IMG/VR virus record: IMGVR_UViG_3300046820_000571
Coordinates: 1 to 50,318 of that record
Reading direction: 5' to 3' (one strand)
Origin: a virus
Length of the DNA: 50,318 nt
The position numbers and the translations under genes were made by a program. Below, one piece after another: positions 16,969 through 24,950 of the stretch (the stretch's first letter is position 1; each line of letters opens with the position of its first letter). Below the pieces are notes generated by a model. The model ran no database searches. It saw only the letters and a list, made by a program, of their open reading frames with translations, and was not told where the DNA came from.

Positions 16969-17434
16969 GCACGTAGACCTTTTTAAAGATATTATACCTT
17001 CTGTAGATATGGGTATAATGGGATTATGGGATGCAGTCGATGAGGATGCACAGAAAGAAATAAAAAATGATCTGTGGAATCTCACTAGATATATCAGTAA
17101 TGTAAAGACCAACAATAGAGAATTACAAGAACATTTTCTGTTAACAGTAAACGAGTTTTATAATAAAAACTGGGCATCTATACAAAAGCATCCTAAACTG
17201 CAATGGATGACTTTGTGTCTATGTGCGCATGAAAGTAAGAAAACATACTTTCACGAATACATACCATTAAAGACAAAGAAAGATAAAAAAACAGAGTTCT
17301 TGGCAAACCTATTTCCATTAATGAAAAGAGCAGATCTTGAAACACTTGCAGCAATCACTACAACTGAAGAAATCAAACAACATTGTCGAGACCTTGGCTG
17401 GGATAAAAAAGAAATCAATGGAATTAAGTTATAA
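16958..17434 (+). CDS. Helical phage protein in the replication-associated cluster
   Basis: 158 residues, mainly helical. Notable segments are NLTRYISNVKTNNRELQEHF, a Trp-containing KHPKLQWMTLCLCAHE and a C-terminal KQHCRDLGWDKKEINGIKL. Size and the Lys-rich middle loosely recall the small clamp-loader subunit gp62, but I cannot line it up with T4 gp62 and do not assign it. It overlaps both neighbours, so it is likely co-translated. Confidence 0.75.
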   Translation: MANKHVDLFKDIIPSVDMGIMGLWDAVDEDAQKEIKNDLWNLTRYISNVKTNNRELQEHFLLTVNEFYNKNWASIQKHPKLQWMTLCLCAHESKKTYFHEYIPLKTKKDKKTEFLANLFPLMKRADLETLAAITTTEEIKQHCRDLGWDKKEINGIKL

Positions 17435-18101
17435 ATGTGAACACTGCGGGAAACTGTTTGCCAAAGAAAAAACTTTGGTAGTTCATATTTGTGAGCAAAA
17501 ACGTAGGCATCTAAGCAAAGGTGAGAAGCATGTACAGATGGGACTAATGACCTATCAGCGTTTTTACGAGTTAACACAAAAATCTACAAAGCCTAAAACC
17601 TTTGAGGAGTTTGCATCTAGTCCTTATTACACAGCATTTGTAAAGTTTGGTAGTTTTATGGCTAATACCTCTCCTATCTATCCAGAGAGGTTTATTGATT
17701 TTGTGATCAAGAGTGGTGTTAAACTAGATCACTGGTGTCGAGATGAGCTATATGATCAATACATAAGCGAACTGATTAAGATAGAACCAGCCGACGGTGC
17801 AATACAGAGAACCATACAGACGATGATAGATTGGGGTGAAAAGAATAATGCTCAGTGGGAGCATTATTTTGCCTATGTTAATCTCAATAGAGTAACACAC
17901 GATATCAAAGAAGGTCTGATCAGTCCTTGGATACTGTTAAATACCAAGTCTGGAAAGGAGATGCTCAAGAATATGAATGATGAGCAACTGGCTATTGTTG
18001 GCCCGGTTATTGATCCTCAGTTTTGGTTAAGACGTTTCAAAGCACTGCCTGCAGACCTTGCGTTAGTAAAAGATGTCGTCAAGGAGGCGAAGATACTGTA
18101 A
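17418..18101 (+). CDS. Zinc-finger-containing phage protein
   Basis: 227 residues from the ATG at 17418. The N-terminus holds a C2H2-like finger, CEHCGKLFAKEKTLVVH followed by further Cys and His, a plausible nucleic-acid-binding element. The remainder is helical with many aromatic residues and no catalytic motif. It overlaps the upstream gene by 17 bases. A DNA- or RNA-binding role within the replication cluster is inferred. Confidence 0.8.
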   Translation: MELSYKCEHCGKLFAKEKTLVVHICEQKRRHLSKGEKHVQMGLMTYQRFYELTQKSTKPKTFEEFASSPYYTAFVKFGSFMANTSPIYPERFIDFVIKSGVKLDHWCRDELYDQYISELIKIEPADGAIQRTIQTMIDWGEKNNAQWEHYFAYVNLNRVTHDIKEGLISPWILLNTKSGKEMLKNMNDEQLAIVGPVIDPQFWLRRFKALPADLALVKDVVKEAKIL

Positions 18102-18322
18102 TGTCAAAAAAAACAAACGATCACATAGAAGAAGAGTTGGCTGAAAACGAAGAGTTTATTTCGAGAGATGATGTCGACATACAGGTAGTTGTCAGCGACG
18201 ATGCTCCGGAAGTCTATGTGAAGTTTAGTGGATTTGATAATATGGAAGATGCCGAAGAGTATGCAGAGTTTTTAGCAAATACATTACCGTTGTTGCTGTT
18301 CGAGAGCACAAAAATACAATGA
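18101..18322 (+). CDS. Small acidic protein
   Basis: 73 residues from the ATG at 18101, which overlaps the previous stop (TAATG). Very acidic N-terminal half (HIEEELAENEEFISRDDVD) and a short alpha/beta C-terminal half ending LLLFESTKIQ. AAGGAGG lies 13 bases upstream. Unknown function. Confidence 0.75.
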   Translation: MSKKTNDHIEEELAENEEFISRDDVDIQVVVSDDAPEVYVKFSGFDNMEDAEEYAEFLANTLPLLLFESTKIQ

Positions 18323-18501
18323 AGGAAAATCGAACACTATTAGATGGAACGGAAGTTCCTAATCTGGAAAAAGCAGTTACCTTAAAGGTCTATACTAAAT
18401 GTCCTGAAAAGTATATGCTAACAGATATGCAAACTGGTGAAAAATATATAGGACATGAGGATCCAGAAAAAGGTCCTAGTCATTGGAAAAAGATTAACTA
18501 A
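18319..18501 (+). CDS. Small protein, unknown
   Basis: 60 residues with an ATGA overlap upstream and a TAATG overlap with the PolIII-like gene downstream. A central beta-rich stretch (VTLKVYTKCPEKYMLTDMQT) and a Tyr-Ile-Gly-His-Glu end are visible. Co-translation with the gene downstream is likely; function unknown. Confidence 0.7.
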   Translation: MKENRTLLDGTEVPNLEKAVTLKVYTKCPEKYMLTDMQTGEKYIGHEDPEKGPSHWKKIN

Positions 18502-19067
18502 TGCCCGATATAGATATTGACTTTACTGACAGAGACCAAGCTCTGAAGATGTTTAACCATGTTGTCGCCAGCCGACTAGAAGATCAAAAGTTAGTAAAGC
18601 ATAACACTGGTGTTTATCTACATGAAGCACCGGTTGATGCTAGAACCGGCGTGTGCTCTATCACATACGATCAAGCCGAGGAGCTTGGTTATTTTAAAAT
18701 TGATTTTTTAAATGTTGGAATATACAAAGGTGTTGCTGACGAAGAACATTTAGTTAGACTAATGAACAAAGAACCTTTGTGGGAACTTTTATCTAACGAT
18801 GAGTTTAACAGTTTACTATTTCATGTAAACGGCCATGGATCTATTTTGAGAAAAATGCAACCAAAATCTATTGAGCAGTTGGCGGCGGTATTAGCAATGA
18901 TTCGCCCTGCAAAAAAATATTTGATTGGAAAAGATTGGACAACTGTCCTTGATGAGGTTTGGATTAAACCCAGTGACGGTGAGTACTATTTTAAGAAGAG
19001 TCACGCAATCGCTTATGCTACTGCGGTGGTTGTGCAGATGAACTTAATCTGCGAACAACTAGATTAA
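18501..19067 (+). CDS. Miniature DNA polymerase III alpha (C-family)-like protein
   Basis: 188 residues. Several hallmark motifs of bacterial DnaE/PolC appear in the right order: PDIDIDF at residues 2-8 (the catalytic Asp pair is D401/D403 in E. coli DnaE), KHNTGVYLHEAP at 33-44 (KHAGGVVIAP in DnaE), GYFKIDFLNVGI at 63-74 with D68 at the third catalytic Asp (D555), LFHVNGHGSILRKMQP ... LAAVLAMIRP at 106-136 (LFQLES.GM ... ALFRPGP), and FKKSHAIAYATA at 164-175 (NKSHSAAYAL). The PHP, thumb, beta-binding, helix-hairpin-helix, OB and tau-binding parts are absent, and the spacing between the first two motifs shrinks from over 100 residues to about 25. Activity is not established. It lies beside the primase/helicase region. 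Confidence 0.8.
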   Translation: MPDIDIDFTDRDQALKMFNHVVASRLEDQKLVKHNTGVYLHEAPVDARTGVCSITYDQAEELGYFKIDFLNVGIYKGVADEEHLVRLMNKEPLWELLSNDEFNSLLFHVNGHGSILRKMQPKSIEQLAAVLAMIRPAKKYLIGKDWTTVLDEVWIKPSDGEYYFKKSHAIAYATAVVVQMNLICEQLD

Positions 19068-19435
19068 CTAGGTTTGCGTAACAGCGTAATAGACTTACGT
19101 TTGATTCTTTTAACAATAATATCATTTAAACTAGTACACGGTCCAAAGACAAGTTTTACATCTTTTGTACTAAAGTTTTTGATAGCATATCTAAATTCTA
19201 GAATCTCTTTAGAAAGAAAAATATTAATAGGTATTTGCCTATTGGATTCCCACCACCAGGCTTCGCCTAGTTCTAAAAATCTCTGTTTTTCAACGTCTGT
19301 TTTTATAGCTGCATAGTCGTAAAGGCTAGTGATCTGTTGATCCTGATTTATAATAATTCCAACATATTCCTGATCAACGTGATTTATCACACTTATGAAT
19401 GGAAAGTTTTGTTGTAGATTTTCTGTTATTCTCAT
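19064..19435 (-). CDS. Conserved phage protein, unknown function
   Basis: 123 residues, convergent with the PolIII-like gene (stops overlap by four bases). Beta-rich: FISVINHVDQEYVGIIINQD, ELGEAWWWESNRQIPINIF, KDVKLVFGPC. It sits head to head with the likely virion gene at 19463, with which it may share control. No motif is recognised. Confidence 0.75.
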   Translation of the reverse strand: MRITENLQQNFPFISVINHVDQEYVGIIINQDQQITSLYDYAAIKTDVEKQRFLELGEAWWWESNRQIPINIFLSKEILEFRYAIKNFSTKDVKLVFGPCTSLNDIIVKRIKRKSITLLRKPS

Positions 19436-19436
19436 A

Positions 19437-19444
19437 GATAAATA
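19437..19444 (+). promoter_or_regulatory. Late-type promoter box (GATAAATA)
   Basis: GATAAATA 18 bases before the ATG of the putative virion protein at 19463, one mismatch from the T4 late consensus. Confidence 0.5.
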
Positions 19445-19462
19445 TTAAACAAGGCACATATT

Positions 19463-20302
19463 ATGCAACTTAGTCCAGTTTATTTATATTCGAACAAGAT
19501 AGACGTGTTTACAAATGCGCTGGATTCCTGGACAGGAGGATATCGCAAAGTGTATCAAAGAAACTTAAAAATCTTTAGAGGTGTAGATAATCGCATCGAT
19601 CTACAGCTTCGTAACGGTGATCAAAAAGCAATAGAGATATTTTCTGATCAATATGTAATATTCAATCTCATTAGCAGAGATACACAAGAACTTATTCTAG
19701 AAAAACAAGGTCTGAGCACTGATGACAGTAGTTCTAGCAGAGGCAGAGTTTATTTCACTCTTACAGAATCTGATCTATTAGATCTCGAACCCGGATTTTA
19801 TCAATATTCCATCTATGTGGAAACGCGAGTAGCAATCAACGCAGAAGAGTATACAGTTTCATCCAAAACTCCTCTCTATGTTGATAGTCAGTTTGGCGTG
19901 GTAGGAACTATTGAAATCAGCGGAGATATAAGTGGTAGACTACAAGATAGTACTGTAGTTGATGCATTTTCTAGACATGTGGATGTAACTATCTCTAGTC
20001 CTAATGAACAGTATTTCAGCAGTATTATAGATGCAAATCCAACTACTTCTACATCATCGAGTCTACATACATTTCAGTTTTATTCTACAGCCTATGCCGG
20101 CACTGTAGTTATACAGGGAAATATTCAACCGGGATCTAATCCAGATACATGGGTCGATATCCCAGATGGTGCGTTTGAAAATGGTGCAAACAACTTTAAT
20201 CCAACTACCGAACCATATAAAAATATTATAGGTAAATGGAACTGGTTTAGAATTAAACATATCCCAACCGCAGGAACTATTGACAAAGTATTATACAGGT
20301 AA
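19463..20302 (+). CDS. Probable virion structural protein
   Basis: 279 residues, mostly beta strand and low in Lys/Cys, with a long C-terminal domain containing GTVVIQGNIQPGSNPDTWVD and KWNWFRIKHIP, features common in phage fibre or neck-associated proteins. The upstream late-type box fits a structural role. Function is inferred from composition and expression signal, not from a recognised family. Confidence 0.7.
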   Translation: MQLSPVYLYSNKIDVFTNALDSWTGGYRKVYQRNLKIFRGVDNRIDLQLRNGDQKAIEIFSDQYVIFNLISRDTQELILEKQGLSTDDSSSSRGRVYFTLTESDLLDLEPGFYQYSIYVETRVAINAEEYTVSSKTPLYVDSQFGVVGTIEISGDISGRLQDSTVVDAFSRHVDVTISSPNEQYFSSIIDANPTTSTSSSLHTFQFYSTAYAGTVVIQGNIQPGSNPDTWVDIPDGAFENGANNFNPTTEPYKNIIGKWNWFRIKHIPTAGTIDKVLYR

Positions 20303-20308
20303 TATACT
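20280..20308 (+). promoter_or_regulatory. Sigma-70 promoter placed at the primase start codon
   Basis: TTGACA (20280-20285), 17 bases, TATACT (20303-20308). The primase ATG is at 20315, six bases after the -10 box, and there is no Shine-Dalgarno. The -35 lies inside the end of the virion gene. Confidence 0.65.
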
Positions 20309-20314
20309 ATATGT

Positions 20315-21334
20315 ATGACCTTGGTTATAGACGTTTTCAATTCATTAATACCTCCACGGACTAAAAAAACACCTAGCGGTTGGCTCAGTTTTAATGCACC
20401 TTGCTGTCACAATCGCGGACATTCAATAGATGATAGACAGCGAGGCGGTGTAGTATACAAAGATGGTTTAGTCTATCACTGTTTTAACTGTGGGTTTTCA
20501 ACAGGATGGAAACCAGGTAATCCAATAAGTCAAAAGTTAAGGTCATTGGTTAGGTGGATGGGCGGATCAGAAGACGATGTAAATCGTATGATCTTCGAAG
20601 CCTTAAAAACAGAATCTTCCGAACATAAAATAACTGAGTTTATTCCTAGTCTATTGTTTACTGAAAAAGATTTACCAGATGGTGCAATGCCAATCAGTGA
20701 GTGGATCAATAGTTCAGAGTTAGATGGTTATGCAGATAAACTTGCCCCAGTTATTGCCTATCTATACGATCGAGGCTTTGATGCGTTAGACAATAACTTT
20801 TACTGGACTCCAACCAGCGGCATGTCTGATAGAGTTATTATTCCATTTAGATTCAATGGAAAGATTGTAGGCAACACTGCTAGAAAGACTAGAGCAGGTA
20901 AACCTAAATATGTTTCCGATCAACCTCCTAACTATGTGTTTAACTTTGACAGTCAAACCTATTCTCAAAAATATGTGTTTGTAACTGAAGGTCCTTTCGA
21001 TGCACTAAGCATTGGTGCTGTAGGATTACTGCATAACGAAATATCAGAACAACAGGCAAGGATTATCAACAGTTTAGGAATCAAACCTATTGTCATTCCC
21101 GATCAGGATTTAGCTGGATTAGCAGTGATTGACAAGGCCGTTGAGCTAGGATGGGCAGTGGCATTTCCTACATGGGAAGATGACGTAAAAGATCCTGCCG
21201 ATGCCGTGAGCCGTTACGGTAAACTTTTTGTTGTTGTAGACGCGATTAAAACAGCGCAAGAAGGTATAATAAAGATTACAGTTGCTAGAAATCAACTAGA
21301 AGCAAAACTAAAAAGACTAGAGAAAGATGATTAA
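20315..21334 (+). CDS. 61: DNA primase (T4 gp61 family)
   Basis: Synthesises RNA primers for lagging-strand replication with gp41. 339 residues, as in T4 (342). The N-terminal zinc-binding domain has CCHNRGH (30-36) and CFNCG (56-60). The Toprim catalytic core has VTEGPFDALS with Glu225 and Asp229, and the metal-binding DxD is PDQD (263-265). It overlaps the helicase gene by eight bases. A sigma-70 promoter points straight at the start codon. Confidence 0.93.
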   Translation: MTLVIDVFNSLIPPRTKKTPSGWLSFNAPCCHNRGHSIDDRQRGGVVYKDGLVYHCFNCGFSTGWKPGNPISQKLRSLVRWMGGSEDDVNRMIFEALKTESSEHKITEFIPSLLFTEKDLPDGAMPISEWINSSELDGYADKLAPVIAYLYDRGFDALDNNFYWTPTSGMSDRVIIPFRFNGKIVGNTARKTRAGKPKYVSDQPPNYVFNFDSQTYSQKYVFVTEGPFDALSIGAVGLLHNEISEQQARIINSLGIKPIVIPDQDLAGLAVIDKAVELGWAVAFPTWEDDVKDPADAVSRYGKLFVVVDAIKTAQEGIIKITVARNQLEAKLKRLEKDD

Positions 21335-22772
21335 AGATTACGGATACGAAGTACAGAAACTATATTTAGAACTGATGATGGCAGACGCAGAAGTGTTTGT
21401 CCGCTGTCAAGGCATTTTCGATCATACATTATTCGATCGCAAACTACAGGATGCCGCTGAGTTCATTAATGAATACGCCAAGGGCTACAATGTATTGCCA
21501 GACTTTGAAATGGTTAATGCAAGCTGTAGAACTGACCTTAAGAAGCCAGAAGATGTCAAAGAAGGACACATGGATTGGCTTTTAGATGAGTTTGAAAACT
21601 TTACTCGTCACAAGGCACTAGAACGTGCAATCATTAAATCCAGTGATCTATTAGAACAGAAGAACTACGGTGAAGTAGAAGCATTAATCAAAGAAGCTGT
21701 TCAGATTGGTCTTGCTCGTGATATGGGTACAGACTACTTTGCTGATCCCAGAGGTCGATTATTGGGACTCAAAGACAAGAACGGTCAAGTGTCCACTGGT
21801 TGGACTACAATGGATAAGAAGTTATTCGGCGGATTCAACAGAGGTGAACTGAATATCTTTGCGGGTGGCTCGGGTGCAGGTAAGTCGTTATTCTTAGCTA
21901 ACTTAGGTGTTAACTTTGCACTTGCAGGATTGAATGTTGTTTATCTGACACTGGAACTTTCGGAAGCACTAGTGTCTATGCGCATTGACTCTATGACTAC
22001 CGGAGTTTCAACAAGAGAGATTTTTAAAGATCTTGACGATGTTGAAATGAAAGTTAAGATGATCGGTAAGAAAGCCGGCATGTTACAGATCAAGTACATG
22101 CCGTCGGGCAAGACAACCAACGATATTCGTGCATATCTAAAAGAGTATGAAATCAAATGCGGTAAGAAAGTAGACGTACTATTGGTTGACTATCTAGACT
22201 TGTTGATGCCCATTGGTAAGAAGATTTCAGCAGAGAACTTGTTTATCAAGGACAAGTATGTGTCAGAAGAACTTCGTAATCTAGCAATGGAAAAGAAATG
22301 TGTGTTTGTCACAGCGGCACAGTTGAACCGTGGTGCCGTTGAAGAAGTCGAGTTCGACCACAGTCATATTTCGGGTGGACTATCTAAGATTCAAACAGCA
22401 GATAATGTGTTTGGTATCTTTACCAGTCGTGCTATGCGTGAGCATGGCAAGTATCAACTACAGCTTATGAAGACTCGTAGTTCAAGCGGTGTTGGACAAA
22501 AGATTGATCTAGAGTTCAACATTGAAACATTGAAGATCACAGACTTGCCAGAAGATCAGCAAGAAGGTAACGGTGCTATCAATCGTGGTACCAGCAGTGT
22601 TATTGAAAAGCTAAAGAGAAAGACCAGTATGCAAACAGACAGCGATACTGGTGAAATACTAGAAAATCCTACAGAAGGTAAATCAGTAGGTAAAGTTAGA
22701 GGTCATGTAGAATCTACTAAACTACGTGAGTTGATTAACAATCTTGGCAATAATGAAGACGACACGTATTAA
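21327..22772 (+). CDS. 41: Replicative DNA helicase (T4 gp41, DnaB-like)
   Basis: Hexameric 5' to 3' helicase that partners gp61. 481 residues. The RecA-like domain has Walker A GGSGAGKS at 180-187, the DnaB-type VDVLLVDYLDLL (Walker B) at about 282-293, and the helicase motif SAENLFIKDKYVSEELRNLA. The ISGGLSKIQTADNV segment corresponds to DnaB motif 4. The N-terminal 140 residues are the helical collar. Confidence 0.94.
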   Translation: MIKDYGYEVQKLYLELMMADAEVFVRCQGIFDHTLFDRKLQDAAEFINEYAKGYNVLPDFEMVNASCRTDLKKPEDVKEGHMDWLLDEFENFTRHKALERAIIKSSDLLEQKNYGEVEALIKEAVQIGLARDMGTDYFADPRGRLLGLKDKNGQVSTGWTTMDKKLFGGFNRGELNIFAGGSGAGKSLFLANLGVNFALAGLNVVYLTLELSEALVSMRIDSMTTGVSTREIFKDLDDVEMKVKMIGKKAGMLQIKYMPSGKTTNDIRAYLKEYEIKCGKKVDVLLVDYLDLLMPIGKKISAENLFIKDKYVSEELRNLAMEKKCVFVTAAQLNRGAVEEVEFDHSHISGGLSKIQTADNVFGIFTSRAMREHGKYQLQLMKTRSSSGVGQKIDLEFNIETLKITDLPEDQQEGNGAINRGTSSVIEKLKRKTSMQTDSDTGEILENPTEGKSVGKVRGHVESTKLRELINNLGNNEDDTY

Positions 22773-22989
22773 GTTAACAGAATGGTTTCCGGCAGAAGGT
22801 GAATATATAGACATTGACTGGCCCAAGGTACAAAAAACTATAGGAAAAGATCAGTTAGAATGGTTATTAAAACAGCCCAAAGATATGTGTCAGCTGGTCC
22901 TAGATAAAAGTGAATCTAAAGTAAAGTTAGTAGTTGAATTCTATAACGAGCACCTATTATTAAGCTATCACCTAATGTGGGCTAAATAA
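22753..22989 (+). CDS. Small protein overlapping the end of gp41
   Basis: 78 residues from the ATG at 22753, overlapping the helicase by 20 bases. It contains WFPAEGEYIDIDWPKVQ and a Leu-rich C-terminus. I do not recognise it. Its tight linkage makes translation with gp41 likely. Confidence 0.7.
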   Translation: MKTTRIKLTEWFPAEGEYIDIDWPKVQKTIGKDQLEWLLKQPKDMCQLVLDKSESKVKLVVEFYNEHLLLSYHLMWAK

Positions 22990-22992
22990 TGA

Positions 22993-23703
22993 ATGCGCCT
23001 AAGAGAATTATACGAACGTTCACCTCTAATAACTGTTAATCGCCGTCTTAACCCTAAGATCTGGAGCGAGGGTACACTTGACCCCCAGGTCTCGAAAAAA
23101 CTCATGCAAATAGCAGAAGCATTTGTAGAGTTTGTGGGTATTGACCTAGATATTGTTGATTTGACCATTACAGGATCAAATGCCAACTATACTTGGACTG
23201 CACACAGTGATCTAGATCTACACGTTATTGTTGCCGGCATTCCGTCGGACAACGATAGAGAATTATTCAATGCCAAAAAGACACTCTGGGGCGATCAGCA
23301 CGACATAACGGTAAAGGGCATGCCGGTAGAATGCTATGTACAGGGTCAGGATGAAAAACACCACAGCACGGGTGTTTATAGCCTGTTAAACAGCAAGTGG
23401 ATTATTGAACCTAAAAAGATCAAGCCCCGTGTAGACGACAGTGCTGTAGAAGCTAAAAAAGACAGTGTACTGCATGATATTGAACTGGCACTGTTAAGTA
23501 AGGATCTAGATAAGATTCGCACAGTCAAAGATAAAATCACTAAAATGCGCAAAGCAGGACTTGAACGAGCCGGAGAGTGGTCAACAGAAAACCTAGTTTT
23601 CAAAATAATTCGAAACCTAGGTCTTATTGATCAGATTGCGGAAAAAATCCGCGAGCTAGAAGATCAAGAGCTGAGCCTAGAACAGGCCCAGCAACAGAGT
23701 TAA
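22993..23703 (+). CDS. Nucleotidyltransferase (Pol beta superfamily fold)
   Basis: 236 residues. The catalytic signature is GSNANYTWTAHSDLDLHVIV (GS at 61-62, DxD at 73-75), as in minimal nucleotidyltransferases. The C-terminal third is charged and helical. Related proteins occur in aquatic T4-like phages (recalled, not checked). The target, tRNA, protein or small molecule, is unknown. The N-terminus MRLRELYE resembles a short leader also seen at 45066. It ends tail to tail with the membrane protein downstream, sharing TTAA. Confidence 0.8.
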   Translation: MRLRELYERSPLITVNRRLNPKIWSEGTLDPQVSKKLMQIAEAFVEFVGIDLDIVDLTITGSNANYTWTAHSDLDLHVIVAGIPSDNDRELFNAKKTLWGDQHDITVKGMPVECYVQGQDEKHHSTGVYSLLNSKWIIEPKKIKPRVDDSAVEAKKDSVLHDIELALLSKDLDKIRTVKDKITKMRKAGLERAGEWSTENLVFKIIRNLGLIDQIAEKIRELEDQELSLEQAQQQS

Positions 23704-24404
23704 TCGTCGCTGCCCTTAACAACTCCAAACAGTTGTAGCAGGTTAACAAACAGATTAATAAAGTCCAGATAGAGCGTAATAGCACCCATGATTTCTAAAC
23801 TTGGGCTAGAATCTGTCGATACCATTTCACGAATCTGTTGTGTATCGTAAGCAGTTAATGCTAGGAATACAACAATAGCAATAGCACTGATAATCATCTG
23901 TAGCATACTGCTGCCCAGAAAGATGTTGATAATGCTGACAATAATGATGGCAATCAGTGCAATGAACGCATACTTACCGATACTGTCCAAACTGCGTTTA
24001 GTAAAGTAGCCATAAAAGCTCATTACACCAAACAAGACAGCAGCACCCATAAACGCACTTACAATACTGCCCATTGTGTAGACTGCAAATACAGTGGCAA
24101 GACTCAGACCCATTAGAGCAGCGAATCCATGCAGTGTTAGATGCGCCACCGCAGGAGGCGGATCACTGTTTAGAATCACGGGCACAATAAAGATAAAGAC
24201 CAACGGTGCAAAAATCACAATCCATTTAGTAATGCCCGTAAAAAAGATCTGCATAAGTTCGGGACTTGAACCTACCCAATAGCTGATGATCATGCTGGTC
24301 AGCACAGCCAAACCCATGTTAGCGTAGACACGAGCCATGGCCTGGTTGATCTGTTCTGCTGAACGATAGACCGCCGAGGACATAAAGTTACCCAAAGTCG
24401 ACAT
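23700..24404 (-). CDS. Bax inhibitor-1 / YccA-family membrane protein
   Basis: 234 residues with about seven hydrophobic helices and the C-terminal signature of the family (ALTAYDTQQIRE, then LYLDFINLFVNLLQLFGV). Bacterial members are inner-membrane proteins linked to FtsH protease modulation and ion leak. In a phage it might alter membrane protease activity or lysis; that is inference. It has AAGGAG upstream and a strong sigma-70 promoter at 24440-24468. Confidence 0.88.
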   Translation of the reverse strand: MSTLGNFMSSAVYRSAEQINQAMARVYANMGLAVLTSMIISYWVGSSPELMQIFFTGITKWIVIFAPLVFIFIVPVILNSDPPPAVAHLTLHGFAALMGLSLATVFAVYTMGSIVSAFMGAAVLFGVMSFYGYFTKRSLDSIGKYAFIALIAIIIVSIINIFLGSSMLQMIISAIAIVVFLALTAYDTQQIREMVSTDSSPSLEIMGAITLYLDFINLFVNLLQLFGVVKGSDD

Positions 24405-24425
24405 AAGAAAACTCCTTAAAAATAG

Positions 24426-24454
24426 TTGACAGTGTTGCTATTATATAGTAGAAT
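24426..24454 (+). promoter_or_regulatory. Sigma-70 promoter, plus strand, overlapping an opposing promoter
   Basis: TTGACA (24426-24431), 17 bases, TAGAAT (24449-24454), reading toward the gene at 24513. It overlaps base for base with the minus-strand promoter at 24440-24468. Confidence 0.5.
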
Positions 24455-24468
24455 AGATCAAAAGTCAA
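24440..24468 (-). promoter_or_regulatory. Sigma-70 promoter for the Bax-inhibitor-like gene
   Basis: Minus strand TTGACT, 17 bases, TATAAT. Faces the plus-strand promoter, so the two RNA polymerases would collide or exclude each other. Confidence 0.7.
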
Positions 24469-24484
24469 GTTTTTTCACAAGTTC

Positions 24485-24492
24485 AATAAATA
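24485..24492 (+). promoter_or_regulatory. Late-type promoter box (AATAAATA)
   Basis: AATAAATA 20 bases before the ATG at 24513, matching the core of the T4-like late box. Confidence 0.45.
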
Positions 24493-24512
24493 CGCATATT
24501 AAGGGGCACGAC

Positions 24513-24950
24513 ATGTTACACATCATCAACACACTAGAAGACAAACTACTGGCTTTGATCAAGGACGATCCTGTTCGTCCGGAGATTCCTGCGGAACAGC
24601 GAGTTAACTCTAACTCTAAAATCTTTGTACTAAAAGATGCAGAAGATCGCCCACTAGCGGTAACCTGCGTGAAGTTTCTTGCAGATATTCCAGAAAGTGT
24701 TGAAGATCTAGTGGACGGTGTAGTAACTGCCAATACTGCTGTGTTCTATACCATTTGGAGCTATGCTGCGGGTGCGGGCCGTGATTTGATTGCACGAGCA
24801 CAGGCTGATATTGCTGCTGAACATCCGGAAGTTACCACCTATGTAACTCTGAGTCCAAAAACAGCAATGGCCGAACGATTCCATCTAAAGAACGGTGCGG
24901 CCAAGTTTCGTGAAAATCGCGATACTGTTAACTATCTCTACGAACGCTAG
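24513..24950 (+). CDS. Possible GNAT-like acyltransferase
   Basis: 145 residues from the ATG at 24513 with AAGGGG upstream. A mixed alpha/beta protein; the final VTTYVTLSPKTAMAERFHLKNGAAKFREN looks like the C-terminal substrate/cofactor edge of a GNAT fold (similar to malonyl-CoA decarboxylase-type ends). The usual acetyl-CoA P-loop (QxxGxG/A) is not obvious, so this is tentative. The last 23 bases overlap the convergent gene at 24928. Confidence 0.75.
   Translation: MLHIINTLEDKLLALIKDDPVRPEIPAEQRVNSNSKIFVLKDAEDRPLAVTCVKFLADIPESVEDLVDGVVTANTAVFYTIWSYAAGAGRDLIARAQADIAAEHPEVTTYVTLSPKTAMAERFHLKNGAAKFRENRDTVNYLYER

Noticed and set aside
16958-17434. Clamp-loader small subunit gp62
   Set aside because: Size and helical character are similar, but I cannot align it with T4 or cyanophage gp62, so it is left unassigned.
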